Shown here one piece after another: positions 1 to 7,547 of a stretch of 20,909 nucleotides of DNA. This DNA comes from an uncultured Bacteroides sp. (lineage in GTDB: Bacteria > Bacteroidota > Bacteroidia > Bacteroidales > Bacteroidaceae), in the NCBI GenBank assembly GCA_900546355.1, contig URCM01000052.1, positions 1 to 20,909 on the forward strand, written 5' to 3'. The notes below the pieces were generated by a model that searched no databases, had not been told where the DNA came from, and was given only the letters and a program-made list of their open reading frames with translations. A program made the position numbers and the translations under genes. Each line of letters starts with the position of its first letter. Position 1 is the stretch's first letter.

Positions 1-2
1 AA

Positions 3-893
3 ATAATCAATGCAGGCTACATATATGTAGTAGACCTTGACCTCGAGCGCTTCTTCGATACCGTGAATCATAGCAAACTCATAGAAATCCTCAGCCGTAC
101 TATTAAAGACGGCAGAGTGGTCAGTCTAATACACAAATATCTCCGAAGCGGTGTAATGAACAAAGGTCTGTTCGAAGCGAGCGAGGAAGGAACTCCCCAA
201 GGAGGACCACTAAGTCCTTTGTTGAGTAATATTATGCTTAATGAGTTGGACAAGGAACTCGAACGCAGAGGGCTTCCTTTTGTTCGCTATGCCGATGACT
301 CGATGATATTCTGTAAGTCCAAAAGGGCGGCAAGAAGAGTCAAGGAGTCCATAACCCGATATATAGAGGGAACTTTATATCTCAAAGTCAACAAGGAAAA
401 GACTGTAGTGTCGTATGTCCAAGGAGTTAAGTATCTCGGCTACTCCTTTTATGTAATGAAAGGCAAATGCCGCCTCACAGTACATCCGAAGTCCAAATCC
501 AAGATGAAATCAAGACTTAAAGAACTGACGAATCGTAGCAACGGATGGGGATACGTCAAGAGGAAACAGAAACTGAAGGAGTACATCCGTGGATGGATTG
601 GATACTATCACCTAGCCGATATGAAACGTTTTCTTCTTGATACTGATGAGTGGTTAAGACGGAGAATACGCATGTGTATATGGAAAGCTTGGAAGACCCC
701 CAAGACCAAGGTGGCAAACCTCATTAAATGTGGTATTGGAAAATACAAGGCATGTGAATGGGGTAACACTCGCAAAGGTTATTGGCGTATTGCTGATAGT
801 CCTATATTGAAGGTGGCGATAAATAAGGACAGCCTGCGAAAGGCAGGTTATCCTACCTTAATGGGCTCGTATCTCGAATGGTACCCAAAATAG
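3..893 (+). CDS. ltrA: Group II intron reverse transcriptase/maturase, 5'-truncated by window edge
   Basis: Intron-encoded protein that splices its own intron RNA and copies it into DNA during retrohoming. The reading frame is open from base 3, upstream of the first possible start at 63, so the N-terminal part lies outside the window. The visible part begins in RT motif A (VVDLDLERFFDTVNH, catalytic Asp), continues through the EGTPQGGPLSPLLSNI motif and the YADD catalytic pair at bases 288-299, and then a thumb/maturase region with a GIIM-like part (RGWIGYYHLADM). It stops at TAG 891-893, directly followed by intron domains V and VI, so the intron ORF is in the usual place relative to the ribozyme core. 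There is no frameshift or internal stop in the visible part. Family assignment is firm; the intron class is not resolved, but the motifs do not look like class C. Confidence 0.93.
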   Translation: MINAGYIYVVDLDLERFFDTVNHSKLIEILSRTIKDGRVVSLIHKYLRSGVMNKGLFEASEEGTPQGGPLSPLLSNIMLNELDKELERRGLPFVRYADDSMIFCKSKRAARRVKESITRYIEGTLYLKVNKEKTVVSYVQGVKYLGYSFYVMKGKCRLTVHPKSKSKMKSRLKELTNRSNGWGYVKRKQKLKEYIRGWIGYYHLADMKRFLLDTDEWLRRRIRMCIWKAWKTPKTKVANLIKCGIGKYKACEWGNTRKGYWRIADSPILKVAINKDSLRKAGYPTLMGSYLEWYPK

Positions 894-995
894 GAACCGC
901 CGTATGCCGAACGGCACGTACGGTGGTGTGAGAGGTCGGTAAACATGAAAATAGGAGATAAACACCTATGATTAGTGTTTACCTCCTACTCGATT
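894..995 (+). ncRNA. Group II intron domains V and VI (3' end of intron)
   Basis: Bases 895-928 form a 34-nt domain V hairpin: ACCGCCGT (896-903) pairs with ACGGTGGT (920-927) with one G-U, above it GCCG..CGGC closes the tip. Bases 952-965 and 975-988 then pair over 14 positions with a single A-C mismatch, fitting domain VI. The intron 3' end should fall just after this stem, around 989-995; the exact splice site cannot be fixed without an empty-site sequence. The element lies on the strand opposite to the neighbouring genes. Confidence 0.85.
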
Positions 996-999
996 ATTT

Positions 1000-1016
1000 A
1001 CAAAAGCCTTTTCGGC
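1000..1016 (-). terminator. Possible second hairpin with T run, - strand
   Basis: Reading the - strand, GCC-GAAAA-GGC is followed by TTTTGT. The stem is only three G/C pairs, so this is a weak candidate back-up terminator behind the 30-codon gene. It sits within a few bases of the intron 3' junction. Confidence 0.3.
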
Positions 1017-1037
1017 ATTTATCAGATTCTTTTTTCT

Positions 1038-1057
1038 AAAAAAGCTTCCGCTTTTTA
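1038..1057 (-). terminator. Rho-independent terminator of the 30-codon gene
   Basis: The - strand reads AAAAAGC-GGAA-GCTTTTTT, a 7-bp stem with a GGAA tetraloop and a T run, 17 bases after the stop codon of the small gene at 1074-1166. The symmetric A/T runs mean it could work in both directions. Confidence 0.65.
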
Positions 1058-1073
1058 TGGCTTCAGCTTGTTT

Positions 1074-1166
1074 TTACTTGCTGAGTTTGTCGTTCAGCAT
1101 TACATAACCCCAGATCATAGGATCCGCATTGGCAATCTTGTGAAAAATGTTTTTTACCTTTTTCAT
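1074..1166 (-). CDS. Small protein of 30 residues, unknown function
   Basis: Not recognised as a named family. The protein is MKKVKNIFHKIANADPMIWG followed by YVMLNDKLSK: a basic N-terminal third (MKKVKNIFHK) that could form an amphipathic helix, then a short hydrophobic stretch (PMIWGYVML) too short for a sure membrane segment. Support for a real gene: an AAAGGA ribosome-binding site 7 bases before ATG, a terminator hairpin just after the stop, and a TATCTTTG -7 box about 190 bases upstream on the same strand. It stands alone between the intron and miaA. What it does is unknown; it could be a small membrane-associated peptide or the product of a leader-type transcript. Coding potential is inferred from signals and not from homology. 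Confidence 0.6.
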   Translation of the reverse strand: MKKVKNIFHKIANADPMIWGYVMLNDKLSK

Positions 1167-1220
1167 AATGTTATCCTTTCTTTTTTAGTTAATAATACCT
1201 GAAAACTTAAATCTAACTTT

Positions 1221-1289
1221 TTAATACCTAATTTTGTTATCCTTTAAATCTCCGGCGAACCTCACGGCCGGCCTTCGATGCTTCTTCAA
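1221..1289 (-). other. Possible upstream mini-ORF(s) in the leader
   Basis: A 22-codon frame with a TTG start (1289) and AAGG about 7 bases before it reads MKKHRRPAVRFAGDLKDNKI then RY. The overlapping frame ending at 1237 reads IEEASKAGREVRRRFKG and has only an ATT codon to start from. Both are very basic. The G/C-rich core of this stretch is unlike the surrounding A/T-rich leader. This could be a leader peptide, a decayed gene end, or structured RNA. No homology can be claimed. Confidence 0.2.
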
Positions 1290-1352
1290 TCTTTACCTTA
1301 AAAACTTATAGTTTAGTTAAGTTCTAGAACTTGTTGTTCTTTGATTACACTG

Positions 1353-1360
1353 CAAAGATA
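1353..1360 (-). promoter_or_regulatory. -7 promoter box for the 30-codon gene
   Basis: The - strand has TATCTTTG, an exact match to the Bacteroidetes -7 consensus TAnnTTTG. A TTTTG lies upstream at only 15 bases spacing, shorter than usual, so the -33 element is not convincing. Transcription would start near 1345. Confidence 0.5.
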
Positions 1361-1478
1361 CGGCCTTTTTGATTACAAAACATGTTTTACAGCATGTATT
1401 TTGGTTTTTAGTCGGTTTTATTGACCTAAGTCAAAAGATGCGGGAGTCTTGAAACCTTTATCGGGGAGGAGCGGACAT

Positions 1479-1501
1479 TGTGTCAGGCGGAAGCTGACAC
1501 A
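1479..1501. terminator. Hairpin downstream of miaA, candidate terminator
   Basis: TGTGTCAG (1479-1486) and CTGACACA (1494-1501) make a perfect 8-bp stem with a 7-base loop, 38 bases after the miaA stop. On the - strand the T run lies before and not after the stem, so it is not a textbook intrinsic terminator; it may stabilise the 3' end. Confidence 0.4.
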
Positions 1502-1538
1502 AAAAGTAGAAGGTAAGGGTGGGCTGTCATATTGGCAT

Positions 1539-2438
1539 TTATCGGGTGATGTGTCGGCTGATAAAGCGAAGGATTTCGTCTTTTTGGTCGGGGTGAAACC
1601 ATGCAATATCGGCGTCACGCTTGAACCATGTCATTTGTTTGCGCGAATAGATGCGGGAGTTTTGTTTGATTTTCTCAATGGCGAAAGGAAGTGTCCATTC
1701 TCCGTCAAAGTATTTGAAAAGCTCTTTATAGCCCACTGTGTTCAGCGAATTGAAGCGGCGGTAAGGGTAGACTTTGCGGGCTTCTTCCATCAGTCCTTCT
1801 TCCATCATGAGATCCACGCGGCGGTTGATGCGGTCGTAAAGTTCTTCGCGTTCTCGTTTCAGTCCGATTTTCAGGATATGAAAGGGGCGTTTTTTGGAGG
1901 TATGGGTACGGAAGGAAGTGTAGGTTTTCCCCGTCATGTAGCAGATTTCGAGCGCATGAATTACCCGTTTGGGGTTTTTGAGGTCGACGATTTGATAATA
2001 GTCGGGGTCTAAGAGTTTCAGTTCGGCGCACAAACGTTCCAGTCCTTCTTGTTCGTAGCGTTCTATCACGGCCTGCCGTGTTTCGGCGTCTACCGTAGGG
2101 ATATCGTCGATGCCTTTGCATACGGCGTCGACATACATCATCGAGCCTCCGGTCAATACTACGGCGTGGTGTTCTTTGAAAAGCTCGTCCAGTTTCTTAA
2201 GTGCGTCTGCCTCGTATTGTGCCGCGCTGTAATAGTCGCCCAGTCCCAATGTGCCTACAAAATAGTGTGGCACCCGTGCCAATTGCTCAGGGGTAGGGGC
2301 GGCCGTACCTATTTTCAGGTCGGCATACAGTTGGCGCGAGTCGGCCGAGAGGATGACCGTATGATAGGATTCTGCAATGGACAAGCTGAGTTCGGTTTTG
2401 CCTACGCCGGTAGGACCGATAAGGACGATGAGGGTCAT
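1539..2438 (-). CDS. miaA: tRNA dimethylallyltransferase MiaA
   Basis: Cytoplasmic enzyme that moves a dimethylallyl group from DMAPP to N6 of A37 in tRNAs reading UNN codons, the first step to ms2i6A. At 299 residues it has the usual length. The P-loop GPTGVGKT lies at residues 8-15, followed by the family segments SADSRQLY, the GTAAPTPEQ region and [15 protein letters not shown], and near the C-terminus [15 protein letters not shown] and [18 protein letters not shown], the segment that contacts tRNA. It is the last gene of the run lpxD-lpxC/fabZ-lpxA-PF07929 gene-miaA; the 98-base gap before it holds a palindromic repeat. Bacteroides genomes often carry two miaA copies, and this looks like the lpx-linked one (that placement is from memory). 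Confidence 0.95.
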   Translation of the reverse strand: MTLIVLIGPTGVGKTELSLSIAESYHTVILSADSRQLYADLKIGTAAPTPEQLARVPHYFVGTLGLGDYYSAAQYEADALKKLDELFKEHHAVVLTGGSMMYVDAVCKGIDDIPTVDAETRQAVIERYEQEGLERLCAELKLLDPDYYQIVDLKNPKRVIHALEICYMTGKTYTSFRTHTSKKRPFHILKIGLKREREELYDRINRRVDLMMEEGLMEEARKVYPYRRFNSLNTVGYKELFKYFDGEWTLPFAIEKIKQNSRIYSRKQMTWFKRDADIAWFHPDQKDEILRFISRHITR

Positions 2439-2447
2439 AAAGGGAGA

Positions 2448-2532
2448 GTTGATAATGAATAGTTGATAATGAATAGTTCATCGTGATGACAAGGTTGGGG
2501 ACATCTGCCGTTATTCATTATCAACTATCAAC
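2448..2532. repeat. Palindromic intergenic repeat, GTTGATAATGAATA units
   Basis: The 14-mer GTTGATAATGAATA occurs twice in tandem (2448-2461, 2462-2475), and its exact reverse complement lies at 2512-2525, followed by a further partial inverted copy TATCAAC (2526-2532). Transcribed RNA would form a stem with a 36-base loop between the upstream gene's stop and miaA. It looks like a short dispersed intergenic element. Confidence 0.75.
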
Positions 2533-2536
2533 AGAT

Positions 2537-3094
2537 TTAATATTTATCTTCGTCGTAAGGGTTTCCTCCGCCTCCTATGTCGTAGCCATCGGGGTCGAAG
2601 TCGTCTACATCGTATTCCTGGTCACCATAAAAGTTTTCATCCAAATCAAGAGATGCGTCCATCTTCTTCATTTGTTCATCGAAGTCAACGGTTTGTTGGG
2701 GCGGATTGCCTTCCTTGCGTGAGCAAACGGCATGTTGCAGGTCTTTTCCGGTGATGATTTCAGCCAATTCGATGAAGAATACGCGTTCTGTCAGCGGGTC
2801 GAATACATATATCAGCTTTTGCTTTTCGTCTTCCAGCAATTCGCTCAAGCGGGTATCTTTCATGACGTAAGTATCTTCTTCCGAGCTTCCTGCCCCCATA
2901 TCTTCCAGTGTGATTTCAATCTCTTTTTCCCAGTCATCGTCGCAGATGAAGAAAGAAGTCATCTGGTCATCCTTATAGCCTGTACATTTCAGGATAGCTT
3001 CATGTAAGTCGTAGAATGAAGCATCCGAGTCGATTTTGATTTCCCGCAGGAAGTCATCCACTTCGTCTGATATGATTCTGAATTTGTATACCAT
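2537..3094 (-). CDS. PF07929-type protein (pRiA4b ORF-3 / IS1096 passenger-like)
   Basis: A 185-residue cytoplasmic acidic protein. The N-terminal half (MVYKFRIISDEVDDFLREIKI ... SFYDLHEAILKCTGYKDDQMTSFFIC) and the central LSELLEDEKQKLIYVFDPLTERVFFIEL segment match what I know of the plasmid pRiA4b ORF-3-like family, found as a passenger of IS1096 but also as a stand-alone chromosomal gene in Bacteroidetes. The last 50 residues are very rich in Asp, Glu and Gly and probably disordered. Molecular role unknown. It sits between lpxA (46-base gap) and miaA in the same direction; a near-consensus -7 box (TACCTTTA on the - strand, 3123-3130) in the gap may add a promoter. No transposase is adjacent, so a mobile origin is not supported here. 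Confidence 0.8.
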   Translation of the reverse strand: MVYKFRIISDEVDDFLREIKIDSDASFYDLHEAILKCTGYKDDQMTSFFICDDDWEKEIEITLEDMGAGSSEEDTYVMKDTRLSELLEDEKQKLIYVFDPLTERVFFIELAEIITGKDLQHAVCSRKEGNPPQQTVDFDEQMKKMDASLDLDENFYGDQEYDVDDFDPDGYDIGGGGNPYDEDKY

Positions 3095-3122
3095 AGTTCT
3101 TAGTTATCTTAAATTGATGCGG

Positions 3123-3130
3123 TAAAGGTA
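3123..3130 (-). promoter_or_regulatory. Possible internal -7 box before the PF07929 gene
   Basis: TACCTTTA on the - strand is one base from TAnnTTTG and lies in the 46-base gap after lpxA. No clear -33 element. Weak candidate. Confidence 0.25.
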
Positions 3131-3140
3131 CAAAAATTTT

Positions 3141-3908
3141 TTATCGGATGATGCCTCTTTCCGAATTTTCGATAAAAGAAACGATGTATTCTATTTCGGG
3201 ACTCATCGGCACTTCCTCTCTCACTTGTTGCAGGGCATCGGTCACGTTTTTCCCATTATTGTAGATGATGCGGTAGGCGTTGTGGATGTTCTCTATCAGT
3301 TCGTTCGAGAACCCGCGCCGGCGCAGGCCTACGATATTGATTCCGCTATAGGCTATCGGCTCGCGTCCCGCTATGATATAAGGTGGGATGTCTTTGCTGA
3401 ACCGGCATCCGCCTTGTATCATCACATATCCTCCCACACGGCAGAACTGGTGCATCAATACGTTGGCGCTTACGATGGCATTGTCATCAATAACGACTTC
3501 GCCCGCCATTTTCGTGGAGTTCCCGATGATACATCCGCTTCCTACATGGGTATCATGTGCCACGTGCACACCTTCCATGAGCAGGTTGTTGTTTCCTACT
3601 ATGGTTTTCCCTTTAGCGGCTGTACCTCGGTTGATGGTTACATTTTCGCGGATGGTGTTGTTGTCACCGATTTCTGCCGTTGTTTCTTCTCCTCTGAACT
3701 TCAGGTCTTGCGGAATAGCTCCGATAACGGCACCGGGAAAAATCCGGTTGTTATTGCCGATGCGTGCACCGTAGAGGATATTCGCATTGGGCATAATGAG
3801 GTTATTATCACCGATTACGACGTTCTTGTCGATGTAGACAAAGGGGCCGATTTCTACGTTCTCTCCGATGATTGCTTCGGGGTGTATGTATGCTAATGGA
3901 CTGATCAT
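3141..3908 (-). CDS. lpxA: UDP-N-acetylglucosamine O-acyltransferase LpxA
   Basis: First committed acyl transfer of lipid A synthesis: moves a 3-hydroxyacyl chain from ACP to the 3-OH of UDP-GlcNAc in the cytoplasm. At 255 residues it has the normal length. Residues 1-190 are hexapeptide repeats of the left-handed beta-helix (PLAYIHPEAIIGENVEIGPF onward). The catalytic His is H118 in GVHVAHDTHVG, with H115 beside it; the IPQDLKF segment and the C-terminal helical part (LRRRGFSNELIENIHNAYRI) are typical. Its start is one base after the lpxC/fabZ stop, so translation is probably coupled. Acyl-chain length cannot be read with confidence from sequence alone. Confidence 0.97.
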   Translation of the reverse strand: MISPLAYIHPEAIIGENVEIGPFVYIDKNVVIGDNNLIMPNANILYGARIGNNNRIFPGAVIGAIPQDLKFRGEETTAEIGDNNTIRENVTINRGTAAKGKTIVGNNNLLMEGVHVAHDTHVGSGCIIGNSTKMAGEVVIDDNAIVSANVLMHQFCRVGGYVMIQGGCRFSKDIPPYIIAGREPIAYSGINIVGLRRRGFSNELIENIHNAYRIIYNNGKNVTDALQQVREEVPMSPEIEYIVSFIENSERGIIR

Positions 3909-3909
3909 G

Positions 3910-5295
3910 TTATTTGTTTTTTACTATTTGTGCCATAAATTCGGCTTCGCAAACGATTTTTTCTCCTACGAAGATATATCCTTTCATGGTAGAGATGCCG
4001 CGCCGAATCGGTGCCAGTAGTTCTACACGGAAGACAAGGGTATCGCCTGGCACTACTTTTTGGCGGAACTTCACATTGTCTATCTTCAGGAAGTAAGTGG
4101 AATATCTTTCCGGCTCTGCCAATGAATTGAGCACTAACAAGCCTCCCACTTGTGCCATGGCTTCTACTTGAAGCACGCCCGGCATGACCGGCTCTTGCGG
4201 GAAATGCCCTTGGAAGAAAGGTTCGTTCGATGTGACATTCTTCACGCCTACGATGTGGTTGGCTCCGATAGCGATGACCTTATCCACCAATTGGAACGGA
4301 TAGCGGTGAGGAAGGAGCTCGCGGATGCGGTTCACGTCCATCAAAGGCGGTTCGTTGCAATTATAGATAGGAGCCTGAATCTCGTGCAGGCGGATTTCCT
4401 TGCGCAATTGGCGTGCGAATTTATTGTTGATGGTATGTCCCGGACGGGTGGCGATGATGCGTCCTTTGATGGGTTTCCCAATCAGGGCAAGGTCGCCGAT
4501 GATATCGAGCAACTTATGGCGTGCTGGCTCGTTGGGCCATACCAAAGGGATGTGATTGATATATCCTAAATGGCTTGCGTCCATGTGCGGGACTCCCATG
4601 ACATCCGCTAATTTATCGAAGTTTTCTTGGGTCATCTGCTTTTCGTAGATAACGATGGCATTGTCCAAATCTCCTCCCTTGATAAGCCCGGCATTCAGCA
4701 GAGGTTCGATTTCCCTCACGAATACGAAGGTGCGTGCCGATGCGATTTCGGTAGGGAATTCATCCATGTTCTCCAATGTGGCGTATTGGTTGGTCAGAAT
4801 CTTGGAATCGTAAGAGATTAATACGTTTAAGCTGAATTTATCATCCGGCAAGACGATGATGGAAGACCCTGTTTCTTCATCGCGCACTTCGATTTTCGAT
4901 TTGATGATGTAATAATCTTTCGGAGCGGTTTGTTCCTCAATGCCTACCCGCTGGATGCATTCTACGTATGCTTTCGAGCTTCCGTCTAAAATCGGAAGTT
5001 CGGGACCGTTTACCTGAATCAGGCAATTATCGATACCGGCTGCATAGAGGGCAGCCATGGCGTGCTCTACGGTACTTACTTTTACCCCGTTCTTAGCCAA
5101 AACAGTACCACGTGTGGTGTCTACCACATTATCCGCTATGGCATCGATGATTGGCTGGTCGTCCAGGTCGATGCGTTGGATTTTATATCCGTGGTGTTCG
5201 GGGGCAGGATTGAATGTCACGGTCAGCTTGACTCCGGTATGGAGACCCTTACCGTTCAGTGTAAAACTGCCTTTTAATGTTTTTTGTTTCAACAT
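3910..5295 (-). CDS. lpxC/fabZ: Bifunctional LpxC/FabZ: UDP-3-O-acyl-GlcNAc deacetylase and 3-hydroxyacyl-ACP dehydratase
   Basis: A natural fusion of 461 residues. Residues 1 to about 305 are LpxC, the zinc deacetylase that commits the pathway; visible residues are H78 in STVEHAMAAL, H260 and D264 in ARHKLLDIIGD (zinc ligands) and H287 in GHTINN (catalytic). Residues about 318-461 are FabZ, the hot-dog dehydratase of fatty acid synthesis, with LLPHRYPFQLVD, H364 in GHFP and E378 in PGVLQVEAMAQ. Both active sites look intact. The fusion is a known Bacteroidetes trait and physically links lipid A and fatty acid synthesis, which draw on the same 3-hydroxyacyl-ACP pool. It lies 5 bases after lpxD and 1 base before lpxA. 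Confidence 0.97.
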   Translation of the reverse strand: MLKQKTLKGSFTLNGKGLHTGVKLTVTFNPAPEHHGYKIQRIDLDDQPIIDAIADNVVDTTRGTVLAKNGVKVSTVEHAMAALYAAGIDNCLIQVNGPELPILDGSSKAYVECIQRVGIEEQTAPKDYYIIKSKIEVRDEETGSSIIVLPDDKFSLNVLISYDSKILTNQYATLENMDEFPTEIASARTFVFVREIEPLLNAGLIKGGDLDNAIVIYEKQMTQENFDKLADVMGVPHMDASHLGYINHIPLVWPNEPARHKLLDIIGDLALIGKPIKGRIIATRPGHTINNKFARQLRKEIRLHEIQAPIYNCNEPPLMDVNRIRELLPHRYPFQLVDKVIAIGANHIVGVKNVTSNEPFFQGHFPQEPVMPGVLQVEAMAQVGGLLVLNSLAEPERYSTYFLKIDNVKFRQKVVPGDTLVFRVELLAPIRRGISTMKGYIFVGEKIVCEAEFMAQIVKNK

Positions 5296-5300
5296 GGGCT

Positions 5301-6341
5301 TTATTTATTAAGTTGTTTCTTTAATTCTTCCAGTTCTTTTTGCATGCGTCTCATGTCTTCGTACATGTCGGGCAACTTCTTGTATATAACAGCTGAACGC
5401 GCAAAAAGTTTCGGGTCGATGGCGGGATATCCCATCAGGGTGCTGCCCGACTTGGTATTGCCCGGTATGCCCGATTGGGCTCCGATAGTCACGCGGTCGC
5501 CCACTTTGATATGTCCGGCTACACCTACTTGTCCGGCAAATACGCACCATTCGCCTATCTTGGCGGAACCCGCCACGCCTCCTTGCGAAGCCATCACCGT
5601 GTGGCTTCCTATCTCTACATTGTGGGCAATCTGAATCAGGTTGTCCAGCTTTACGCCCTTATGGATGATGGTGGCGCCCATCGTGGCACGGTCTACGCAC
5701 GTATTGGCACCGATTTCCACATTGTCCTCAATAACGACGATACCGATTTGGGGAATCTTGTCATAGCCTTCGGCGGAGGGGGCAAACCCGAATCCGTCCG
5801 CGCCGATGACACATCCGGCATGCAGGATGCAATTGTTTCCCACCCGGCAATCCTGATAAATCGTGACATGGGGATAGAGCGTTGTGTTATTTCCTATTTT
5901 GGCATGGCTTCCTACGGTCGCATGCGGGTGGATGCAAGCGTTGTCTCCTATCTCCGCACCTTCTTCGATGCAGGCAAAGGGACCGATATAGACATCTTTC
6001 CCGATTTTAGCGGTCGGAGCAATGGATGCCAGCGGGTCGATGCCCGTCTTTTTCGGCTTGCTTTGTTCGTATAAAGTCAGGAGTTGAGCCAGGCTTTCGT
6101 ATGCGTTGTCTACTTTAATCAAGGTTGCACTTACCGGTTGTTCCGGTTCGAAATCTTTATTGACCAGTACAATCGTTGATTGGGTTGTATATATGTAATG
6201 TGTATATTTCGGGTTTGAAAGAAAAGAAATGGCACCCGGCACGCCTTCTTCTATCTTGGCGAATGTATGTACGGTTGCATTCTCATTCCCTACTATTTCT
6301 CCGTGGATATATTCCGCAATTTGTTTAGCTGAAAACTCCAT
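5301..6341 (-). CDS. lpxD: UDP-3-O-acylglucosamine N-acyltransferase LpxD
   Basis: Third acyl-sugar step of lipid A synthesis: N-acylates the deacetylated LpxC product using 3-hydroxyacyl-ACP. At 346 residues it has the usual length. N-terminal uridine-binding domain (about 1-95, with [11 protein letters not shown]), then a left-handed beta-helix of hexapeptide repeats (about 100-310), catalytic H240 in [10 protein letters not shown], and a charged C-terminal coiled coil (about 325-346, [17 protein letters not shown]). It is first in the lpxD-lpxC/fabZ-lpxA run. Upstream is a 350-base gap and not the HD-domain gene that I recall next to lpxD in many Bacteroides, so it is likely to be read from its own promoter in that gap. 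Confidence 0.97.
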   Translation of the reverse strand: MEFSAKQIAEYIHGEIVGNENATVHTFAKIEEGVPGAISFLSNPKYTHYIYTTQSTIVLVNKDFEPEQPVSATLIKVDNAYESLAQLLTLYEQSKPKKTGIDPLASIAPTAKIGKDVYIGPFACIEEGAEIGDNACIHPHATVGSHAKIGNNTTLYPHVTIYQDCRVGNNCILHAGCVIGADGFGFAPSAEGYDKIPQIGIVVIEDNVEIGANTCVDRATMGATIIHKGVKLDNLIQIAHNVEIGSHTVMASQGGVAGSAKIGEWCVFAGQVGVAGHIKVGDRVTIGAQSGIPGNTKSGSTLMGYPAIDPKLFARSAVIYKKLPDMYEDMRRMQKELEELKKQLNK

Positions 6342-6532
6342 AACTTATCGTATCTTTTGGTTTTTCTATTAGTGTCTTTTAGTACGCTCCTTGTTTAATT
6401 ATGCAAATTACGTATTTTTTTTTTATATAACCGTGCAAAATGTCAATTATTTATCTTTTTAGTGGTCTAAAACTGGTTAACCGATGTTTTTTTTGCTTTA
6501 GTCCTGCGGAACACGGCAGGTCTCGGAGGCGT

Positions 6533-6620
6533 ATGCAACCGCTTGCGCATGCCGGTGCAAACGCTTGAGTCGGGGGATGCAGACGCTTGAGTGAGCCGAT
6601 GCAAGTACATGCGTTTCGAG
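6533..6620. repeat. Four-unit 22-bp degenerate tandem array with LacI-operator-like cores
   Basis: Units start at 6533, 6555, 6577 and 6599, exactly 22 bases apart; a decayed fifth start (ATGCA) is at 6621. Cores read GCAACCGCTTGC, GCAAACGCTTGA, GCAGACGCTTGA and GCAAGTACATGC. The first fits the LacI/GalR-type operator form GCAANCGNTTGC exactly, the second at all but one base. It begins about 190 bases upstream of the lpxD start. Confidence 0.65.
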
Positions 6621-6630
6621 ATGCATAAGC

Positions 6631-6668
6631 CCTCTCATTGTACCGCACGGGGCAGGTGCAATGAGAGG
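6631..6668. terminator. Hairpin after pyrF, candidate transcript end
   Basis: CCTCTCATTGTA (6631-6642) pairs with TGCAATGAGAGG (6657-6668) over 12 bp with one G-U, loop 14 bases. It lies 24 bases past the pyrF stop. There is no T run on the - strand, so it may be a 3'-end stabiliser or factor-dependent site. Confidence 0.5.
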
Positions 6669-6692
6669 ATGCGTGAGCCGGTTTACTCCTTA

Positions 6693-7523
6693 TTATATTA
6701 TATGGGCGGCTTTCAATTGTTCCGCCATTTGTTTCTGAACCTTTTCGGCTTCATTCTTGGCGGCTTGGGCGAAGGCTTCGCTCTTGTCGGCATAGATGAT
6801 GGCGCGGCTGGAATTGACAATCAGCCCACACTTGCTGTTCATGCCATATTTACATGCTTCTTCCAGTGAGCCTCCTTGGGCACCGATTCCCGGAACCAGC
6901 AGAAAATGTTCAGGGACAATTTTACGGATGTCCTCGAACATCTTGCCTTGGGTAGCACCTACCACGTACATCATGTTTTGGTCGTTTGCCCATTCTTGTG
7001 ATTTACGCAATACTTTTTCGAAGAGACGTTCGCCTGCTTTGTCTTCGGTCAGCTGGAAATCGTGCGACCCTTTGTTCGAGTTCAATGCCAGTAGGATGAC
7101 CCATTTGCCTTCGTAGGTAAGGAAAGGAGTCACGCTGTCTTCTCCCATATAAGGAGCTACGGTCACCGCATCGATGTCCAGTTCTTCGAAAAAGCTACGG
7201 GCATACATTGCCGAAGTATTGCCGATGTCTCCGCGCTTGGCATCTGCAATGATGAATTGGTCGGGATAGTTTTTCTTGATATATTCCACGGTTTTTTCGA
7301 AAGCTATCCAGCCTTTTACGCCCATGCTTTCGTAGAAAGCCAGATTGGGTTTATAGGCGATGCAATAAGGGGCGGTAGCATCGATGATGGCTTTGTTGAA
7401 CGCGAAAATCGGGTCTTCTTCCTTCAACAGGTGTTCGGGGATTTTCTTGATGTCGGTGTCCAGTCCTACACACAAGAATGATTGTTTACGTTTGATGTTT
7501 TCAAAAAGTTGTTGTTTGTTCAT
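6693..7523 (-). CDS. pyrF: Orotidine 5'-phosphate decarboxylase PyrF (type 2)
   Basis: Last step of UMP synthesis: decarboxylates OMP in the cytoplasm. At 276 residues it matches the longer type 2 subfamily (about 270) and not the 230-240 residue E. coli type. FLCVGLDTD (16-24) binds the substrate base region; the catalytic charged network is in [10 protein letters not shown] with D94, K96 and D99. GIGAQGG near residue 215 is the phosphate-gripping loop. It is the last gene of the purM-to-pyrF run, 24 bases after the DUF4153 gene, and is followed by a hairpin. Confidence 0.96.
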   Translation of the reverse strand: MNKQQLFENIKRKQSFLCVGLDTDIKKIPEHLLKEEDPIFAFNKAIIDATAPYCIAYKPNLAFYESMGVKGWIAFEKTVEYIKKNYPDQFIIADAKRGDIGNTSAMYARSFFEELDIDAVTVAPYMGEDSVTPFLTYEGKWVILLALNSNKGSHDFQLTEDKAGERLFEKVLRKSQEWANDQNMMYVVGATQGKMFEDIRKIVPEHFLLVPGIGAQGGSLEEACKYGMNSKCGLIVNSSRAIIYADKSEAFAQAAKNEAEKVQKQMAEQLKAAHII

Positions 7524-7547
7524 GTTGTGATTAAGTTTAGAGTTATT

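Larger units (their letters stand above)
1167..1538. other. Intergenic region with leader of the small gene and end of the miaA transcript
   Basis: No long gene. From right to left it holds a hairpin (1479-1501) after miaA, a -7 box (1353-1360) and then a leader of about 180 bases for the 30-codon gene. The middle of the leader (1240-1290) is G/C rich compared with the A/T-rich flanks and contains two overlapping very short open frames described separately. The rest is A/T rich with nothing recognisable. Confidence 0.6.
6342..6692. other. Intergenic region between lpxD and pyrF
   Basis: No convincing gene. Nearest lpxD it is very A/T rich, with a nine-base T run and a TTTTGC plus TAATTTGC pair on the - strand that only loosely resembles a Bacteroidetes promoter. 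The middle has the palindrome GGTTAACC. Bases 6533-6620 are a 22-bp-period array and 6631-6668 a strong hairpin, each listed separately. The short frame at 6451-6648 on the - strand only reflects the array. Confidence 0.6.

Noticed and set aside
975..1202. 75-codon + strand frame after the intron
   Set aside because: It spans the intron end, two terminators and the opposite-strand small gene; a product is not plausible.
2537..3094. Insertion sequence implied by the IS1096-passenger-like protein
   Set aside because: No transposase or terminal repeats are around it; stand-alone chromosomal copies of this family are common.
6533..6642. 22-bp-period array as a CRISPR
   Set aside because: There are no unique spacers between units, units are degenerate, and no cas gene is nearby.
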